From an uncultured Eubacteriales bacterium (GTDB lineage Bacteria > Bacillota > Clostridia > Peptostreptococcales > Anaerovoracaceae): a stretch of DNA of 64,000 bases. Below are positions 49,634-57,662 of the stretch, one piece after another. The translations under genes were made by a program, and so were the position numbers. Under the pieces are notes generated by a model. That model searched no databases, had not been told where the DNA came from, and was given only the letters and a program-made list of their open reading frames with translations. Position 1 is the stretch's first letter. Each line of letters opens with the position of its first letter. Location: the NCBI GenBank assembly GCA_910583765.1, contig CAJTYS010000020.1, positions 1 to 64,000 on the forward strand. Direction: 5' to 3'.

Positions 49634-50434
49634 TCACAGCTGCCTGTCTTTGCGAAATTGCCGGACATACCAATAGACGCAGCCGATCAAAATCACCGTC
49701 AAAACGGCTAGCAAGGCCTTGTTTTCCACTGTCATTTCACTAAAGTCCGGCTCGTTCAGAAAAGAAAAATCGCTGGCTAGCAAAGCGATCCCATTATTGG
49801 CGATGTGAATCAGCATAGGAACTAACATGTTTTTTGTGGCTTCGTAAGCGGCGCACAATAACAGGCCCGCAGCGAACCCGATGAGAGTATACAAACCAAG
49901 TCCATGCGCAGCGCCGAAAATCAAGCTGGAAACCACAGCGGAAAACACGAAACTCTTTTTCTTGCGCAGCCCTCCAAAAATTGCGCCTCGGAACACCACT
50001 TCTTCCACTAGCGGCGCTGCGATGACACATCCGATCACTTGCAGCAATAAATTTCCGCTAAACCCCATGCCGCTTTGATCAAGGGTTTCCTCTACGAATC
50101 GTTGCGCTGAAACTATCTGAAACGCTCCAAAAAGCACCATATTATACAAATACATGATCACAACGACTGAAACAGTGTGCTTCAAAATCAGTGAGCCGGA
50201 GTTGCCGCCCCATCTCCACATAGCTGCCCTTTTCAAGAAATCTCGAGCAATCGGACAAACGATCAGCATGAGCAGGACATTGCTCACATTGAATAAATTA
50301 TCCGCTGCGAATTCTTTACTTGCATAGGAAAGAATCACGCCAGCCAAGAATCCGCATACTAGCGATGCTACGATATAGACTAGAATCGTTCCACCTGCGG
50401 CTAACCCTGGTGTCAATTGCGTGTGCTTGTTCAC
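49634..50434 (-). CDS. CPBP-family intramembrane glutamic protease (Abi/Rce1-like)
   Basis: A 266-residue polytopic membrane protein with about eight hydrophobic segments. The three CPBP motifs are intact: EEVVFRGAIFGGL (EExxxR), FGAAHGLG and HIANNGIALL. Members process prenylated proteins in eukaryotes and, in Firmicutes, often act in peptide maturation or self-immunity. The GTG at 50434 is chosen because AAGGAGGG precedes it; the TTG further upstream lacks a site. It lies next to the secreted LRR gene cluster and a peptide-type sensor kinase locus, so a role in peptide signalling is possible but not shown. Confidence 0.88.
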   Translation of the reverse strand: MNKHTQLTPGLAAGGTILVYIVASLVCGFLAGVILSYASKEFAADNLFNVSNVLLMLIVCPIARDFLKRAAMWRWGGNSGSLILKHTVSVVVIMYLYNMVLFGAFQIVSAQRFVEETLDQSGMGFSGNLLLQVIGCVIAAPLVEEVVFRGAIFGGLRKKKSFVFSAVVSSLIFGAAHGLGLYTLIGFAAGLLLCAAYEATKNMLVPMLIHIANNGIALLASDFSFLNEPDFSEMTVENKALLAVLTVILIGCVYWYVRQFRKDRQL

Positions 50435-50550
50435 TATGCCCTCCTTTTTTCTCACCAAAATTTATTCGCTTGAAATTTCACTCCACCTGAGGAGCCCTCA
50501 GCTAATAAGCACGTTCCACATAAAACGATTCGATACCCATTCTCCATCCC

Positions 50551-51570
50551 TCAGCGATCGCTTCGTTTCCAATCGTACGAATCAACTGGTGAGATCATCT
50601 TTTCCCCGTCTGCGAAAACGACCTCGATATTTTTGTCGTCCACGCGGCAATGGCCCTCATAATTGATGAGGGCTTCCTTTGTGAGCTTCGTGCCGGTCAA
50701 ATCCAATCGTTTGAGCTTTGTTCCAGAAATCTCGATCCGCTGCAATTCACCCTGCTTTTTCAGGTCCAATTCGCGAATCGGTGCGCCTAAGACGATCAAT
50801 TCCATCAGCTTGGTTTGCTTTCTCAAGTCGAGGGTCTTCAACCCGGGGCAATCTCTGACTTCCAGCGAGGCCAGCTCGAATTGCTTTCTCAGGTCGAGCT
50901 TCTTTAACCTGGGGCAGCCTCCGAGCTCCAACGTGGACAGTTCGCCGATGGTTCCCAATTTCAATTTGGACAACTTCCTGGAGTCAAAAACCCGGAGTTC
51001 TTCCAGTTCCCGGCAGGAAGAAACGTCGAGGGCCGTCAATCTTCGGCTGTTGGATACGCTTATACCTTTCAGGGATGCGCACCCCTTCACGTCCAGCGTT
51101 TTTAAGCGAGTTGCGCACGTGATTTCCAGTGAAGTCAATTTTTTGCAGTTTGTCAGCTTCAATTTCGTCACGTTGCTTTCATAATCATGGTATCCCAGGC
51201 ATAACTCCCGCAGCTTTTTGTTTTTCGACAAATCCAAAACGATCTCTTTTTTGCTTTGCGTCTCGGCCTCGCTACAATGCAAAATCCGCAAATTCGTGAA
51301 TCGTTCCAAACCTTTGTAATTGGCTATCATGTCTCCATATTTTGTTTTTTTCAAGCTCACTTTTTTTATTTTGCTGATCTCTTTTGGCGAAAGATAACCG
51401 TTCTTGTTTTTGTCATAAGATCGGGCAACTTTACGGATCGTTTTGTCTGGGAAGTTTCGAGAATTAATGCGAACCTGGGACGCGGCGTCCGCCTGTTCCG
51501 TTCCCCAAGCCATGGCCGCCAAAAGCGCGACTGCGAACAGCATCACGCAGTTACGAATCATTTTTTTCAT
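50551..51570 (-). CDS. Secreted EF-hand/leucine-rich-repeat protein 1
   Basis: A 339-residue exported protein, the last of four tandem paralogues. Signal peptide MKKMIRNCVMLFAVALLAAM, cut near ADAAS; then an EF-hand-like loop DKNKNGYLSPKE within ARSYDKNKNGYLSPKEISK, with Ca ligands at positions 1, 3, 5, 7 and 12; then about ten leucine-rich repeats of 20-23 residues (NVTKLKLTNCKKLTSLEI, LSTLELGGCPRLKKLDLR); then a conserved C-terminal cap with RVDDKNIEVVFADGEKMISP. The ATG follows GAAGGAGGGA. No wall anchor is seen. Probably a surface or secreted binding protein; ligand unknown. Confidence 0.85.
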   Translation of the reverse strand: MKKMIRNCVMLFAVALLAAMAWGTEQADAASQVRINSRNFPDKTIRKVARSYDKNKNGYLSPKEISKIKKVSLKKTKYGDMIANYKGLERFTNLRILHCSEAETQSKKEIVLDLSKNKKLRELCLGYHDYESNVTKLKLTNCKKLTSLEITCATRLKTLDVKGCASLKGISVSNSRRLTALDVSSCRELEELRVFDSRKLSKLKLGTIGELSTLELGGCPRLKKLDLRKQFELASLEVRDCPGLKTLDLRKQTKLMELIVLGAPIRELDLKKQGELQRIEISGTKLKRLDLTGTKLTKEALINYEGHCRVDDKNIEVVFADGEKMISPVDSYDWKRSDR

Positions 51571-51603
51571 GGGAATCCCTCCTTCATTGAACACGAGTGA
51601 ATG

Positions 51604-51635
51604 CCGATGGTTCCGTGTCAGACACGAAACCACGG
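51604..51635 (-). repeat. Conserved spacer hairpin A (LRR 2 to LRR 1)
   Basis: TGGTTCCGTGTC (51608-51619) pairs with GACACGAAACCA (51621-51632) with one mismatch, extended by CCG/CGG. The same hairpin lies in the other two spacers, each about 35-50 bases before a start codon. Confidence 0.75.
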
Positions 51636-51672
51636 CGTTTTGTCATTGATATGGCGTGAGCCCTTATTTCTT

Positions 51673-52935
51673 TCATTTCCAATTGAAAGAATCGATTGGC
51701 GAGATCATCTTTTCCCCGTCCGCAAAAACAATCTCAACGTTTTTGTCGTCCACGCGGCAGCGACACTCATGATTGAAGACGGGCGAGCATTTTTCCTTGG
51801 TGATTTTCGTGCCGGTCAAATCCAAGCGCTTGAGTTTCGCCCCGGAAATCTTGATTTCTCGCAAATTCTTTTGGTTCTTCAAATCCAGATCGGTCAGCGG
51901 CGCTTTTTCCAAGTCGATCTCTTCCAGCCTCGCGTTGTTGCTTATGTCTAATTTTTGAAGCGGTGTCTCTGTGATGTACAAAGCTTCCAATTTGACGTTG
52001 TTTCTCAGAACCAACTTTTCAAGCGACATCCTTGAAAGAATTAAAACTTTCAGTTGTTTGTTGCTCCTTATGTCCAATTTTTGAAGCGGCATCTTTGAAA
52101 CGAGCAAATAGTCCAGCCTGGTTTGCTTTTTCAAATTCAGTTCCTTCATGGGAGTCTCGCTCAAACACAAGTTTTCCAGTCGAACGTTGTTGCTGACGTT
52201 TAGTTTACGAATCGGCGCATTTGAAACGTGCAACGCTTTCAACTTGGTTTGCTTTCTCAGATCCAGTGTCTTCAACCCGGGGCAATCTCCGATCACAAGA
52301 TCTTCCATTTTATTGATGGTTCCCAGTTTTAATTTGGAGAATTTCCTGGAGTCGGAAACGCAAAGCAAATTCAGCGCGCGGCACGAAGATGCGTCAAGAG
52401 CCGTCAATCGTCCGTTATTGTATATTCTCATATATTCCAGCGCAACGCACCCCTTCACGTCCAACGTTCTTAAACGAGTCGCGTCCCAGACATCCAATTT
52501 CTTTAATTTTTTACAGTTCGTCAGCTTTAATTTGGTCACGTTGCTTTTGGTGTGATTGTATTCGCCCAGATACAGAGCTTCGAGCTTTTTGTTTTTGGAC
52601 AAATCCAAGGTGATTTCTTTTTTGCTTTTCACCTTTCCCTCGCCGCAGCGCAAAACCCGCAGGTTGGTGAACCTTTCCAAACCTTTGTAATCGGTTATCG
52701 TTTCGTGAAAGTCCTCGAGGCGCACTTTTTTTATTTTACTGATCTCTTTTGGCGAAAGATAACCGTTCTTGTTTTTATCATAAGAGCGGGCGATTTTGCG
52801 AATCATGTGGTCTGGAAAATTTCGAGCGTCGATCCGAACCTGGGACGCAGCGTCCACCTGTTCCGTACCCCAGGCCATGGCCGCCAAGAGCATGACCGTA
52901 AACAGCATGACGCAGTTACGAAAACTTTTTTTCAT
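51673..52935 (-). CDS. Secreted EF-hand/leucine-rich-repeat protein 2
   Basis: The longest of the four paralogues (420 residues). Same plan: signal peptide MKKSFRNCVMLFTVMLLAAM, EF-hand loop DKNKNGYLSPKE, then about fifteen leucine-rich repeats including an extra block with alternating IRKLNVSNNVRLENLCL, LQKLDIRSNKQLKVLIL and LQKLDISNNARLEEIDL repeats, and the cap CRVDDKNVEIVFADGEKM. The extra repeats account for the length difference, so repeat number varies between paralogues. The ATG follows GAAGGAGGGA; about 100 bases with a conserved hairpin separate it from protein 1. Confidence 0.85.
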   Translation of the reverse strand: MKKSFRNCVMLFTVMLLAAMAWGTEQVDAASQVRIDARNFPDHMIRKIARSYDKNKNGYLSPKEISKIKKVRLEDFHETITDYKGLERFTNLRVLRCGEGKVKSKKEITLDLSKNKKLEALYLGEYNHTKSNVTKLKLTNCKKLKKLDVWDATRLRTLDVKGCVALEYMRIYNNGRLTALDASSCRALNLLCVSDSRKFSKLKLGTINKMEDLVIGDCPGLKTLDLRKQTKLKALHVSNAPIRKLNVSNNVRLENLCLSETPMKELNLKKQTRLDYLLVSKMPLQKLDIRSNKQLKVLILSRMSLEKLVLRNNVKLEALYITETPLQKLDISNNARLEEIDLEKAPLTDLDLKNQKNLREIKISGAKLKRLDLTGTKITKEKCSPVFNHECRCRVDDKNVEIVFADGEKMISPIDSFNWK

Positions 52936-52971
52936 AGGAATCCCTCCTTCGTTGAACACGGGCGAACGCCG

Positions 52972-52998
52972 GTGGTTCCGCGCCTCACACGAAACCAC
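52972..52998 (-). repeat. Conserved spacer hairpin B (LRR 3 to LRR 2)
   Basis: GTGGTTCCG and CGAAACCAC form the stem here, with a changed, less paired tip compared with copies A and C. No T run follows, so it is not a standard terminator. Confidence 0.65.
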
Positions 52999-53044
52999 AA
53001 CGTTTTGTTGTTTGTTATTAGTATAGCATAATCCCTGATCGGTT

Positions 53045-54136
53045 TCATTTCCAATCAAAAGAATAAATTGGCGAGGTCATCGTTTCCCCATCTGCGAAAA
53101 CAACGTCAATGTTTTTATCTTCCACATAGCAATAGTATTCAAAAAGGGGCTTGGTGTTGGCGGCGATCCGGCATCTTTCCTTTGTGATCTTCGTGCTCGT
53201 CAAATCCAGCCGCTTGAGCTTCGTCTCGGAAATCATGATCCCCTTCAATTTTTTCTGGTTTTTCAAATCCAGCTTGGTCACCGGCACTTCTCTCAAAGAC
53301 AAACTCTCCAGCCGCGTGTTGTTTCGCACGTCTATTTTGGTGAACGACATCTCTGAAATGGACAAACCTTCCAGTTGAACGTTGTTTCTTATGTCTATTT
53401 TTTGAAGCGGCATCTTTGAAACGTCCAAATATTTCAGCCTGGTTTGCCTTTTCACGTCAAGGGTTTTCAAGCTCCGACAGCGTTGCACCTCAAGGCTTTC
53501 CACGTTGTTGATGTCACCCAATTTCAATTTGGACAACCTCGCGAGAGCCTGGACCCAAAGCTTCTTTAGCTTATGGCAGGAAGAAAAATCAAGGGAAGTC
53601 AATCGGTGGCCGTATAAGATCGTCGCTTCTTTCAGGGCCGCGCATCCCCTTAAATCTATTTTTTTCAAACGGAGCGCTTGCGTAACGTCCAATACCTTTA
53701 ACTTTTTACAATTCGTCAGCTTCAATTTCGTTATGACGCTTCCATAATGATTGTCTCCCAGATGCAATTCTTCCAGCTTTTTGTTTTTCGACAAATCCAA
53801 GACGATCTCTTTGTCGCCCTTCCCATACATGTGCTCCCTGCAACGCAAAACACGCAAATTCGTGAACCGCTCCAGGCCTTTGTAATTGGTGGTTCCGTCT
53901 CCATATTTTGTTTTTTTCAAGCTCACTTTTTTTATCTTGCTGATCTCTTTAGGCGAAAGATAACCGTTCTTGTTCTTGTCATAAGATCGGGCCACTTTAC
54001 GGATCGCTTTGTCTGGGAAGTTGTGAGAATTAATGCGAACCTGGGATGCGGCGTCCGCCTGCTCCGTTCCCCAGGCCATGGCCGCCAAGAGCGCGACCGC
54101 GAACAGCATGACGCAGTTACGAAAACTTTTTTTCAT
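53045..54136 (-). CDS. Secreted EF-hand/leucine-rich-repeat protein 3
   Basis: Third paralogue, 363 residues. Signal peptide MKKSFRNCVMLFAVALLAAM, EF-hand loop DKNKNGYLSPKE, and about eleven repeats (ITKLKLTNCKKLKVLDV, LKKIDLRGCAALKEATI, LQKIDIRNNVQLEGLSI). The cap differs slightly: CYVEDKNIDVVFADGETMTSP. Two extra residues (HMYGKGDKE region) interrupt the first repeat compared with the others. The start follows GAAGGAGGGA. Its upstream spacer is nearly identical to that of protein 2. Confidence 0.85.
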   Translation of the reverse strand: MKKSFRNCVMLFAVALLAAMAWGTEQADAASQVRINSHNFPDKAIRKVARSYDKNKNGYLSPKEISKIKKVSLKKTKYGDGTTNYKGLERFTNLRVLRCREHMYGKGDKEIVLDLSKNKKLEELHLGDNHYGSVITKLKLTNCKKLKVLDVTQALRLKKIDLRGCAALKEATILYGHRLTSLDFSSCHKLKKLWVQALARLSKLKLGDINNVESLEVQRCRSLKTLDVKRQTRLKYLDVSKMPLQKIDIRNNVQLEGLSISEMSFTKIDVRNNTRLESLSLREVPVTKLDLKNQKKLKGIMISETKLKRLDLTSTKITKERCRIAANTKPLFEYYCYVEDKNIDVVFADGETMTSPIYSFDWK

Positions 54137-54173
54137 GGAAATCCCTCCTTCGTTGCACACGAGTGAACGCCGA

Positions 54174-54198
54174 TGGTTCCGTGTCAGACACGAAACCA
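54174..54198 (-). repeat. Conserved spacer hairpin C (LRR 4 to LRR 3)
   Basis: TGGTTCCGTGTC (54174-54185) and GACACGAAACCA (54187-54198), identical to copy A. The surrounding spacer (54137-54257) is close to that of copy B throughout. Confidence 0.75.
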
Positions 54199-54246
54199 CG
54201 ACGTTTTTGTTATTTGTTATAAGTATAGCATAATCCCTGATCGGTT

Positions 54247-55323
54247 TCATTTCCAATCGTAAGAATCAACTGGCGAGGTCATCGTTTCCCCGTCCGCCAA
54301 AACAACGGTGACATTTTTACCGCTGACTGCGCAATAATATGCGTCCGGTTCCGATGCGCATCTTTCTTTCGTGATCTTCGTTCCGGTTAGATCCAGTCGC
54401 TTTAACTTTGTCTTGTGAATCCCCACGCCTCTCAATTTGCTCTGTTTTTTCAAATTCAGTTCCGTCACGGGCACTCCGTATAACCATAAAGTTTCCAGTC
54501 GAACGTTGTTCTTGACGTTTAATTTATGAATCGACGCGTTTAAAACGCACAATTCTTTCAACTTGGTTTGCTTTCTCAGTTCGAGCGTCTTCAACGCGGG
54601 GCACTCTCTAAGGTCAAGTCTTGCCAGTTTGTTAATGGTCCCCAAATTTAATCGGGAAAATCTTTTGGAGTCAGAAACATACAATCGTTTCAGCGTGCGG
54701 CAGGAAGAAACGTCAAGAGCCGTCAATCGTTTGTTATGGGACATGGTCATTTCTTTTAGAGCGACGCACTCCTTCACGTCCAGCGTTTTTAAGCGTCCAC
54801 AAAAATATATTTCCATTTCTTTCAGAGCGACGCATCCCTTCATGTCCAGTGTTTTCAATCGAGCCGCGTCCCAGATCTTCAATGTCTTTAATTTTTTACA
54901 GTTCTTCAGCTTTAATTTCGTCACGTTGCTTTCACTGTGATTGTACTCTCCCAGATGTAACGCTTCGAGCTTTTTGTTTTTGGACAAATCCAGGGTGATT
55001 TCTTTTTTGCTTTTCATCTTCCCCTCGCCGCAGCGCAAAACCCGCAGGTTCGTGAACCGTTCCAACCCTTTGTAATTGATTATCATGTCCCCGCTAGGCT
55101 TATCCAAGCTCACTTTTTTTATTTTGCTGATCTCTTTTGGCGAAAGATAACCGTTCTTGTTTTTGTCATAAGATCGGGCGACTTTACGGATCGTTTTGTC
55201 TGGGAAGTTGTGAGAATTAATGCGAACCTGGGACGCTGCGTCCGCCTGTTCCGTTCCCCAGGCCATGACCGCCAAGAGCGCAACCGCAAACAGCATGAGG
55301 CAGTTACGAAAACTTTTTTTCAT
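54247..55323 (-). CDS. Secreted EF-hand/leucine-rich-repeat protein 4 (first of the cluster)
   Basis: Fourth paralogue, 358 residues, first in transcription order. Signal peptide MKKSFRNCLMLFAVALLAVM, EF-hand loop DKNKNGYLSPKE, about eleven repeats, including a doubled unit (LKTLDMKGCVALKEMEIYFC then LKTLDVKECVALKEMTM) that looks like a recent internal duplication, and the cap CAVSGKNVTVVLADGETMTSP. The start follows AAAGGAGGGA. Its upstream region differs from the other three and borders the kinase fragment, so the cluster promoter probably lies here. Confidence 0.85.
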   Translation of the reverse strand: MKKSFRNCLMLFAVALLAVMAWGTEQADAASQVRINSHNFPDKTIRKVARSYDKNKNGYLSPKEISKIKKVSLDKPSGDMIINYKGLERFTNLRVLRCGEGKMKSKKEITLDLSKNKKLEALHLGEYNHSESNVTKLKLKNCKKLKTLKIWDAARLKTLDMKGCVALKEMEIYFCGRLKTLDVKECVALKEMTMSHNKRLTALDVSSCRTLKRLYVSDSKRFSRLNLGTINKLARLDLRECPALKTLELRKQTKLKELCVLNASIHKLNVKNNVRLETLWLYGVPVTELNLKKQSKLRGVGIHKTKLKRLDLTGTKITKERCASEPDAYYCAVSGKNVTVVLADGETMTSPVDSYDWK

Positions 55324-55451
55324 GGGAATCCCTCCTTTGTTTTGATATATGAATTTTTCCATATTAAGATTTTACAACATAATTCGTCGTTATTTTCCAC
55401 AATGTAATAATTCGTATGGATGATCGTAAAAAATAAAGTGTACCTCTGAAA

Positions 55452-55520
55452 CATTCCTACGATTTGTTCTATGATTTTCAAGCCAAAGCCATGTCTTTCT
55501 CCTTCCTCAATTGCTTTGAT
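55452..55520 (-). pseudogene. Fragment of a third GHKL histidine kinase (G2-box region)
   Basis: Directly after the stop of the kinase gene at 55522, in the +1 frame, the minus strand reads IKAIEEGERHGFGLKIIEQI then V, which matches KKGEGHGLGLKIVEQIV of the intact kinase at 57663-58949, not the end of the adjacent kinase. The DNA downstream also resembles the segment after the 57663 kinase. It is a remnant with no start or end. Confidence 0.7.
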
Positions 55521-55521
55521 T

Positions 55522-56805
55522 CTATTTTTCTTTCTGGGAGAACAACATCAGTTCTATGGAAAACCACCGTGCGTCATAATCGGTTTTTAAAATACCATTG
55601 TATTTTTCCACAACACGCTTCACATTTTTCAAACCAATCCCATGATTTTCCTTTTGTGTTTTTGTCGTCAAAAACGTCCCATATTTTTCCACGATTGATT
55701 CTTGGTGATTGTTTTCAACACATATCATTAATAACCCTTGAGTCTCTTTCATAAAGAAGCGCAGTTTTCTCACAGAAGTAACTTTTTCTATTGCCTGCAG
55801 CGCATTGTCCAATAGATTGCCTAACAAGATGCTCATGTCAATATCATCTATGATTCTTTCTTGCCTCACCTGTACTTCACATTCCACTTCTGCTGACAGC
55901 CTTGTCACTGCTTTTTCCAATTTCAAATTCAGCATCCCATCGATCAAGGCGTTTCCTGTAGCCGCAAAAGAGCCTTCTGGCTTTATAAATCGCTCCATTT
56001 GTTTTATATACTGCCCCACTTCGCCATTGCCTTCCCGTTCTGACAACAATTGCAGCGTCGTGAAATGGTTTTTGATATCATGGCGAAACGCAGTAAATCG
56101 TTCTTCTGATTGTTTTAAAACTTCCAGTTGCTTTTGATATGCTTGATTTTGGTTTTCTAAAGCCATAAATCGCGCCTGCTTTTGATACACGCTGGTCAGA
56201 TGGTCGAATAGGTAAAAAACAAGAATATTTAGGGTCAGCAGTCCTATTCCAACGATTGTGATTGCTGCCTCATCTTCACATTTATTAAAGGCCACTGCGG
56301 AAATCACCATACTGATCGTTGGAACAAAGATTACTCCGACCCAATCCAATGCTAAAACGCTCTCGCCATGTCGTAAGTCCGCAACCTTTTGTATCAATAA
56401 TATGATGACCAACAGCAGTAAATCACAAGTCGCAATGGTGACAACCTCCACATGCTGGATATGAAATCTCATCATGAGCCAATATACACAGTCCTCACAT
56501 ACTGCAAACAGCGCAATAATGATGACCGTGGAAAAAATTCGATACAACCACTTTCCATCATAGGTCAAGGTCACCACAAAGACACTTGCCAGGTTAGAAA
56601 GTAAAATCACTGTAGGGTCCCAGTGAAAATAGAGAAAGCCCAAACTGTTTCCGACAAAATACAAAGCATATAACGCATATCGAAACAAAAGTCTCTTTTT
56701 TTCGCCTTCCACAACAAAGAACACTCTCAAAAATTTAGAAATCAAATAAATGCGGAACAAATTCCCAAACAAGGATAATAGGCTCAATAACCAAAGCGGA
56801 CTCAT
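55522..56805 (-). CDS. GHKL-domain sensor histidine kinase (AgrC-like), orphan
   Basis: A 427-residue receptor kinase. Six to seven membrane segments (about residues 5-190) precede a coiled segment (ENQNQAYQKQLEVLKQSEE), the phosphoacceptor region FTAFRHDIKNHFTTLQLL with the conserved His, the N box ILLGNLLDNALQAIEKV and the G box HGIGLKNVKRVVEKYNG. This is the class that senses peptide pheromones. Its ATG overlaps the stop of a 56-codon response-regulator remnant, so the cognate regulator seems lost; the intact regulator at 58949 may serve both kinases. No agrB/agrD is nearby. Confidence 0.9.
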   Translation of the reverse strand: MSPLWLLSLLSLFGNLFRIYLISKFLRVFFVVEGEKKRLLFRYALYALYFVGNSLGFLYFHWDPTVILLSNLASVFVVTLTYDGKWLYRIFSTVIIIALFAVCEDCVYWLMMRFHIQHVEVVTIATCDLLLLVIILLIQKVADLRHGESVLALDWVGVIFVPTISMVISAVAFNKCEDEAAITIVGIGLLTLNILVFYLFDHLTSVYQKQARFMALENQNQAYQKQLEVLKQSEERFTAFRHDIKNHFTTLQLLSEREGNGEVGQYIKQMERFIKPEGSFAATGNALIDGMLNLKLEKAVTRLSAEVECEVQVRQERIIDDIDMSILLGNLLDNALQAIEKVTSVRKLRFFMKETQGLLMICVENNHQESIVEKYGTFLTTKTQKENHGIGLKNVKRVVEKYNGILKTDYDARWFSIELMLFSQKEK

Positions 56806-56972
56806 GTCACCATTTCCTCCAATTCTTTAACAATTGTTCTTTTACAATAAAAAGTTTTCCCGCTTTGAAATATTCGCACGCAGATACTTTTATCATTGAT
56901 ATATGGTTCAAAATAAGCTTTGATTCCCTGGCGCACGATCTCTTCATCACCACGAATCGCCACACAAAACAC
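56802..56972 (-). pseudogene. Internally deleted LytTR response regulator remnant (56 codons)
   Basis: From a GTG at 56972 it reads MFCVAIRGDEEIVRQGIKAY then FEPYINDKSICVRIFQSGKT and ends FYCKRTIVKELEEMVT. The first 40 residues align with MFCVAICDDEEVVCGQIESF of the intact regulator, but the acidic pair of the phosphorylation pocket is broken (CDDEE to RGDEE), the phosphoacceptor Asp and the LytTR domain are gone. It overlaps the kinase start by ATGA, the arrangement of a normal regulator-kinase operon. Confidence 0.8.
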
Positions 56973-57486
56973 ACGAACCACTAGTCACTTCATTATACCA
57001 TGGATTTTCCCTAAAAGAGAGTTCTATCTGAGATTCAATGAACGTATCCACATTGTACCACGGCTTCAAGTCAACACGGCGCAAGTAGCTGTCTTTGTAA
57101 AACATTTTATGTATGTTGATGTTTTCTAAGAATTTCTGTAAAGGATCCAAATCCGTGACTTTTGCGAAATCTTTCAGCAAATCCCATGCGTTCCGGCCAT
57201 TGACGTTGTCTTTGTCCATTCGCAAGTCCGTAAGGCCCTCTGCGTTCCACGCACCGTAAGAAACTTTTAAAATCCCGCAAAATAACCATTGACGATCCGC
57301 ACCGGAAATTTTTTGTGATATTCTTCTGATTTCTTCGCCGCTATAACGCTCTTCTTTGTATAATAGAGTGAAACCTTCCGGCGGTTCCTGGTGGATGTCC
57401 AATATGTCGCCGATCCCTTTTTGGACAGCGGCGTAATAATACTTGGAATCATAATAAAAAACGCTCTATCCCCCCGGCTTCTCCAT
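56947..57486 (-). pseudogene. Disrupted gene of unknown function upstream of the remnant regulator
   Basis: A frame from the ATG at 57486 reads MEKPGG, meets a TAG at 57468-57466 right after a six-G tract, then stays open for 171 codons: SVFYYDSKYYYAAVQKGIGD and on, with GFTLLYKEERYSGEEIRRIS, RQWLFCGILKVSYGAWNAEG and LRRVDLKPWYNVDTFIESQ. The composition is protein-like but no family is recognised. The last codons run into the promoter repeat and the remnant regulator, so the 3' end also appears to be replaced. A functional product from the internal TTG at 57402 is possible but has no good ribosome site. Confidence 0.45.
56992..57045 (-). repeat. Single copy of the promoter repeat ahead of the remnant regulator
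   Basis: Contains TATAAT on the minus strand (56997-56992) and the GATTCAATGAACG block, matching the 92-bp tandem units at 59701-59944. The rest of the unit is missing. Confidence 0.7.
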
Positions 57487-57608
57487 ATTGATTCGCCAAT
57501 TTCTGACCTTCTGCTCTGCTGGTCACAAACGCAGTCGAGATAGAATTAATTTGAAACATTTGATGTTTTTGATATTGATAACATCATTGTTTATCTTGTA
57601 AAAAATAA

Positions 57609-57640
57609 AGCATACCACGGAAAGATTCCTGCGATATGCT
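57609..57640 (-). terminator. Terminator of the regulator-kinase operon
   Basis: On the minus strand AGCATATCGC (57640-57631) pairs with GTGGTATGCT (57618-57609) and the inner GGAA/TTCC adds to the stem; TTTATTTTTT follows. It lies about 25 bases past the kinase stop codon. Confidence 0.8.
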
Positions 57641-57662
57641 TGTTTTCGTTTTCTATTGATTG

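Noticed and set aside
52936..53058. N-terminal extensions of the LRR proteins (for example an in-frame start at 53058)
   Set aside because: The frame is open through the spacer only by chance of duplication; each gene has a perfect AAGGAGGGA before the signal-peptide ATG.
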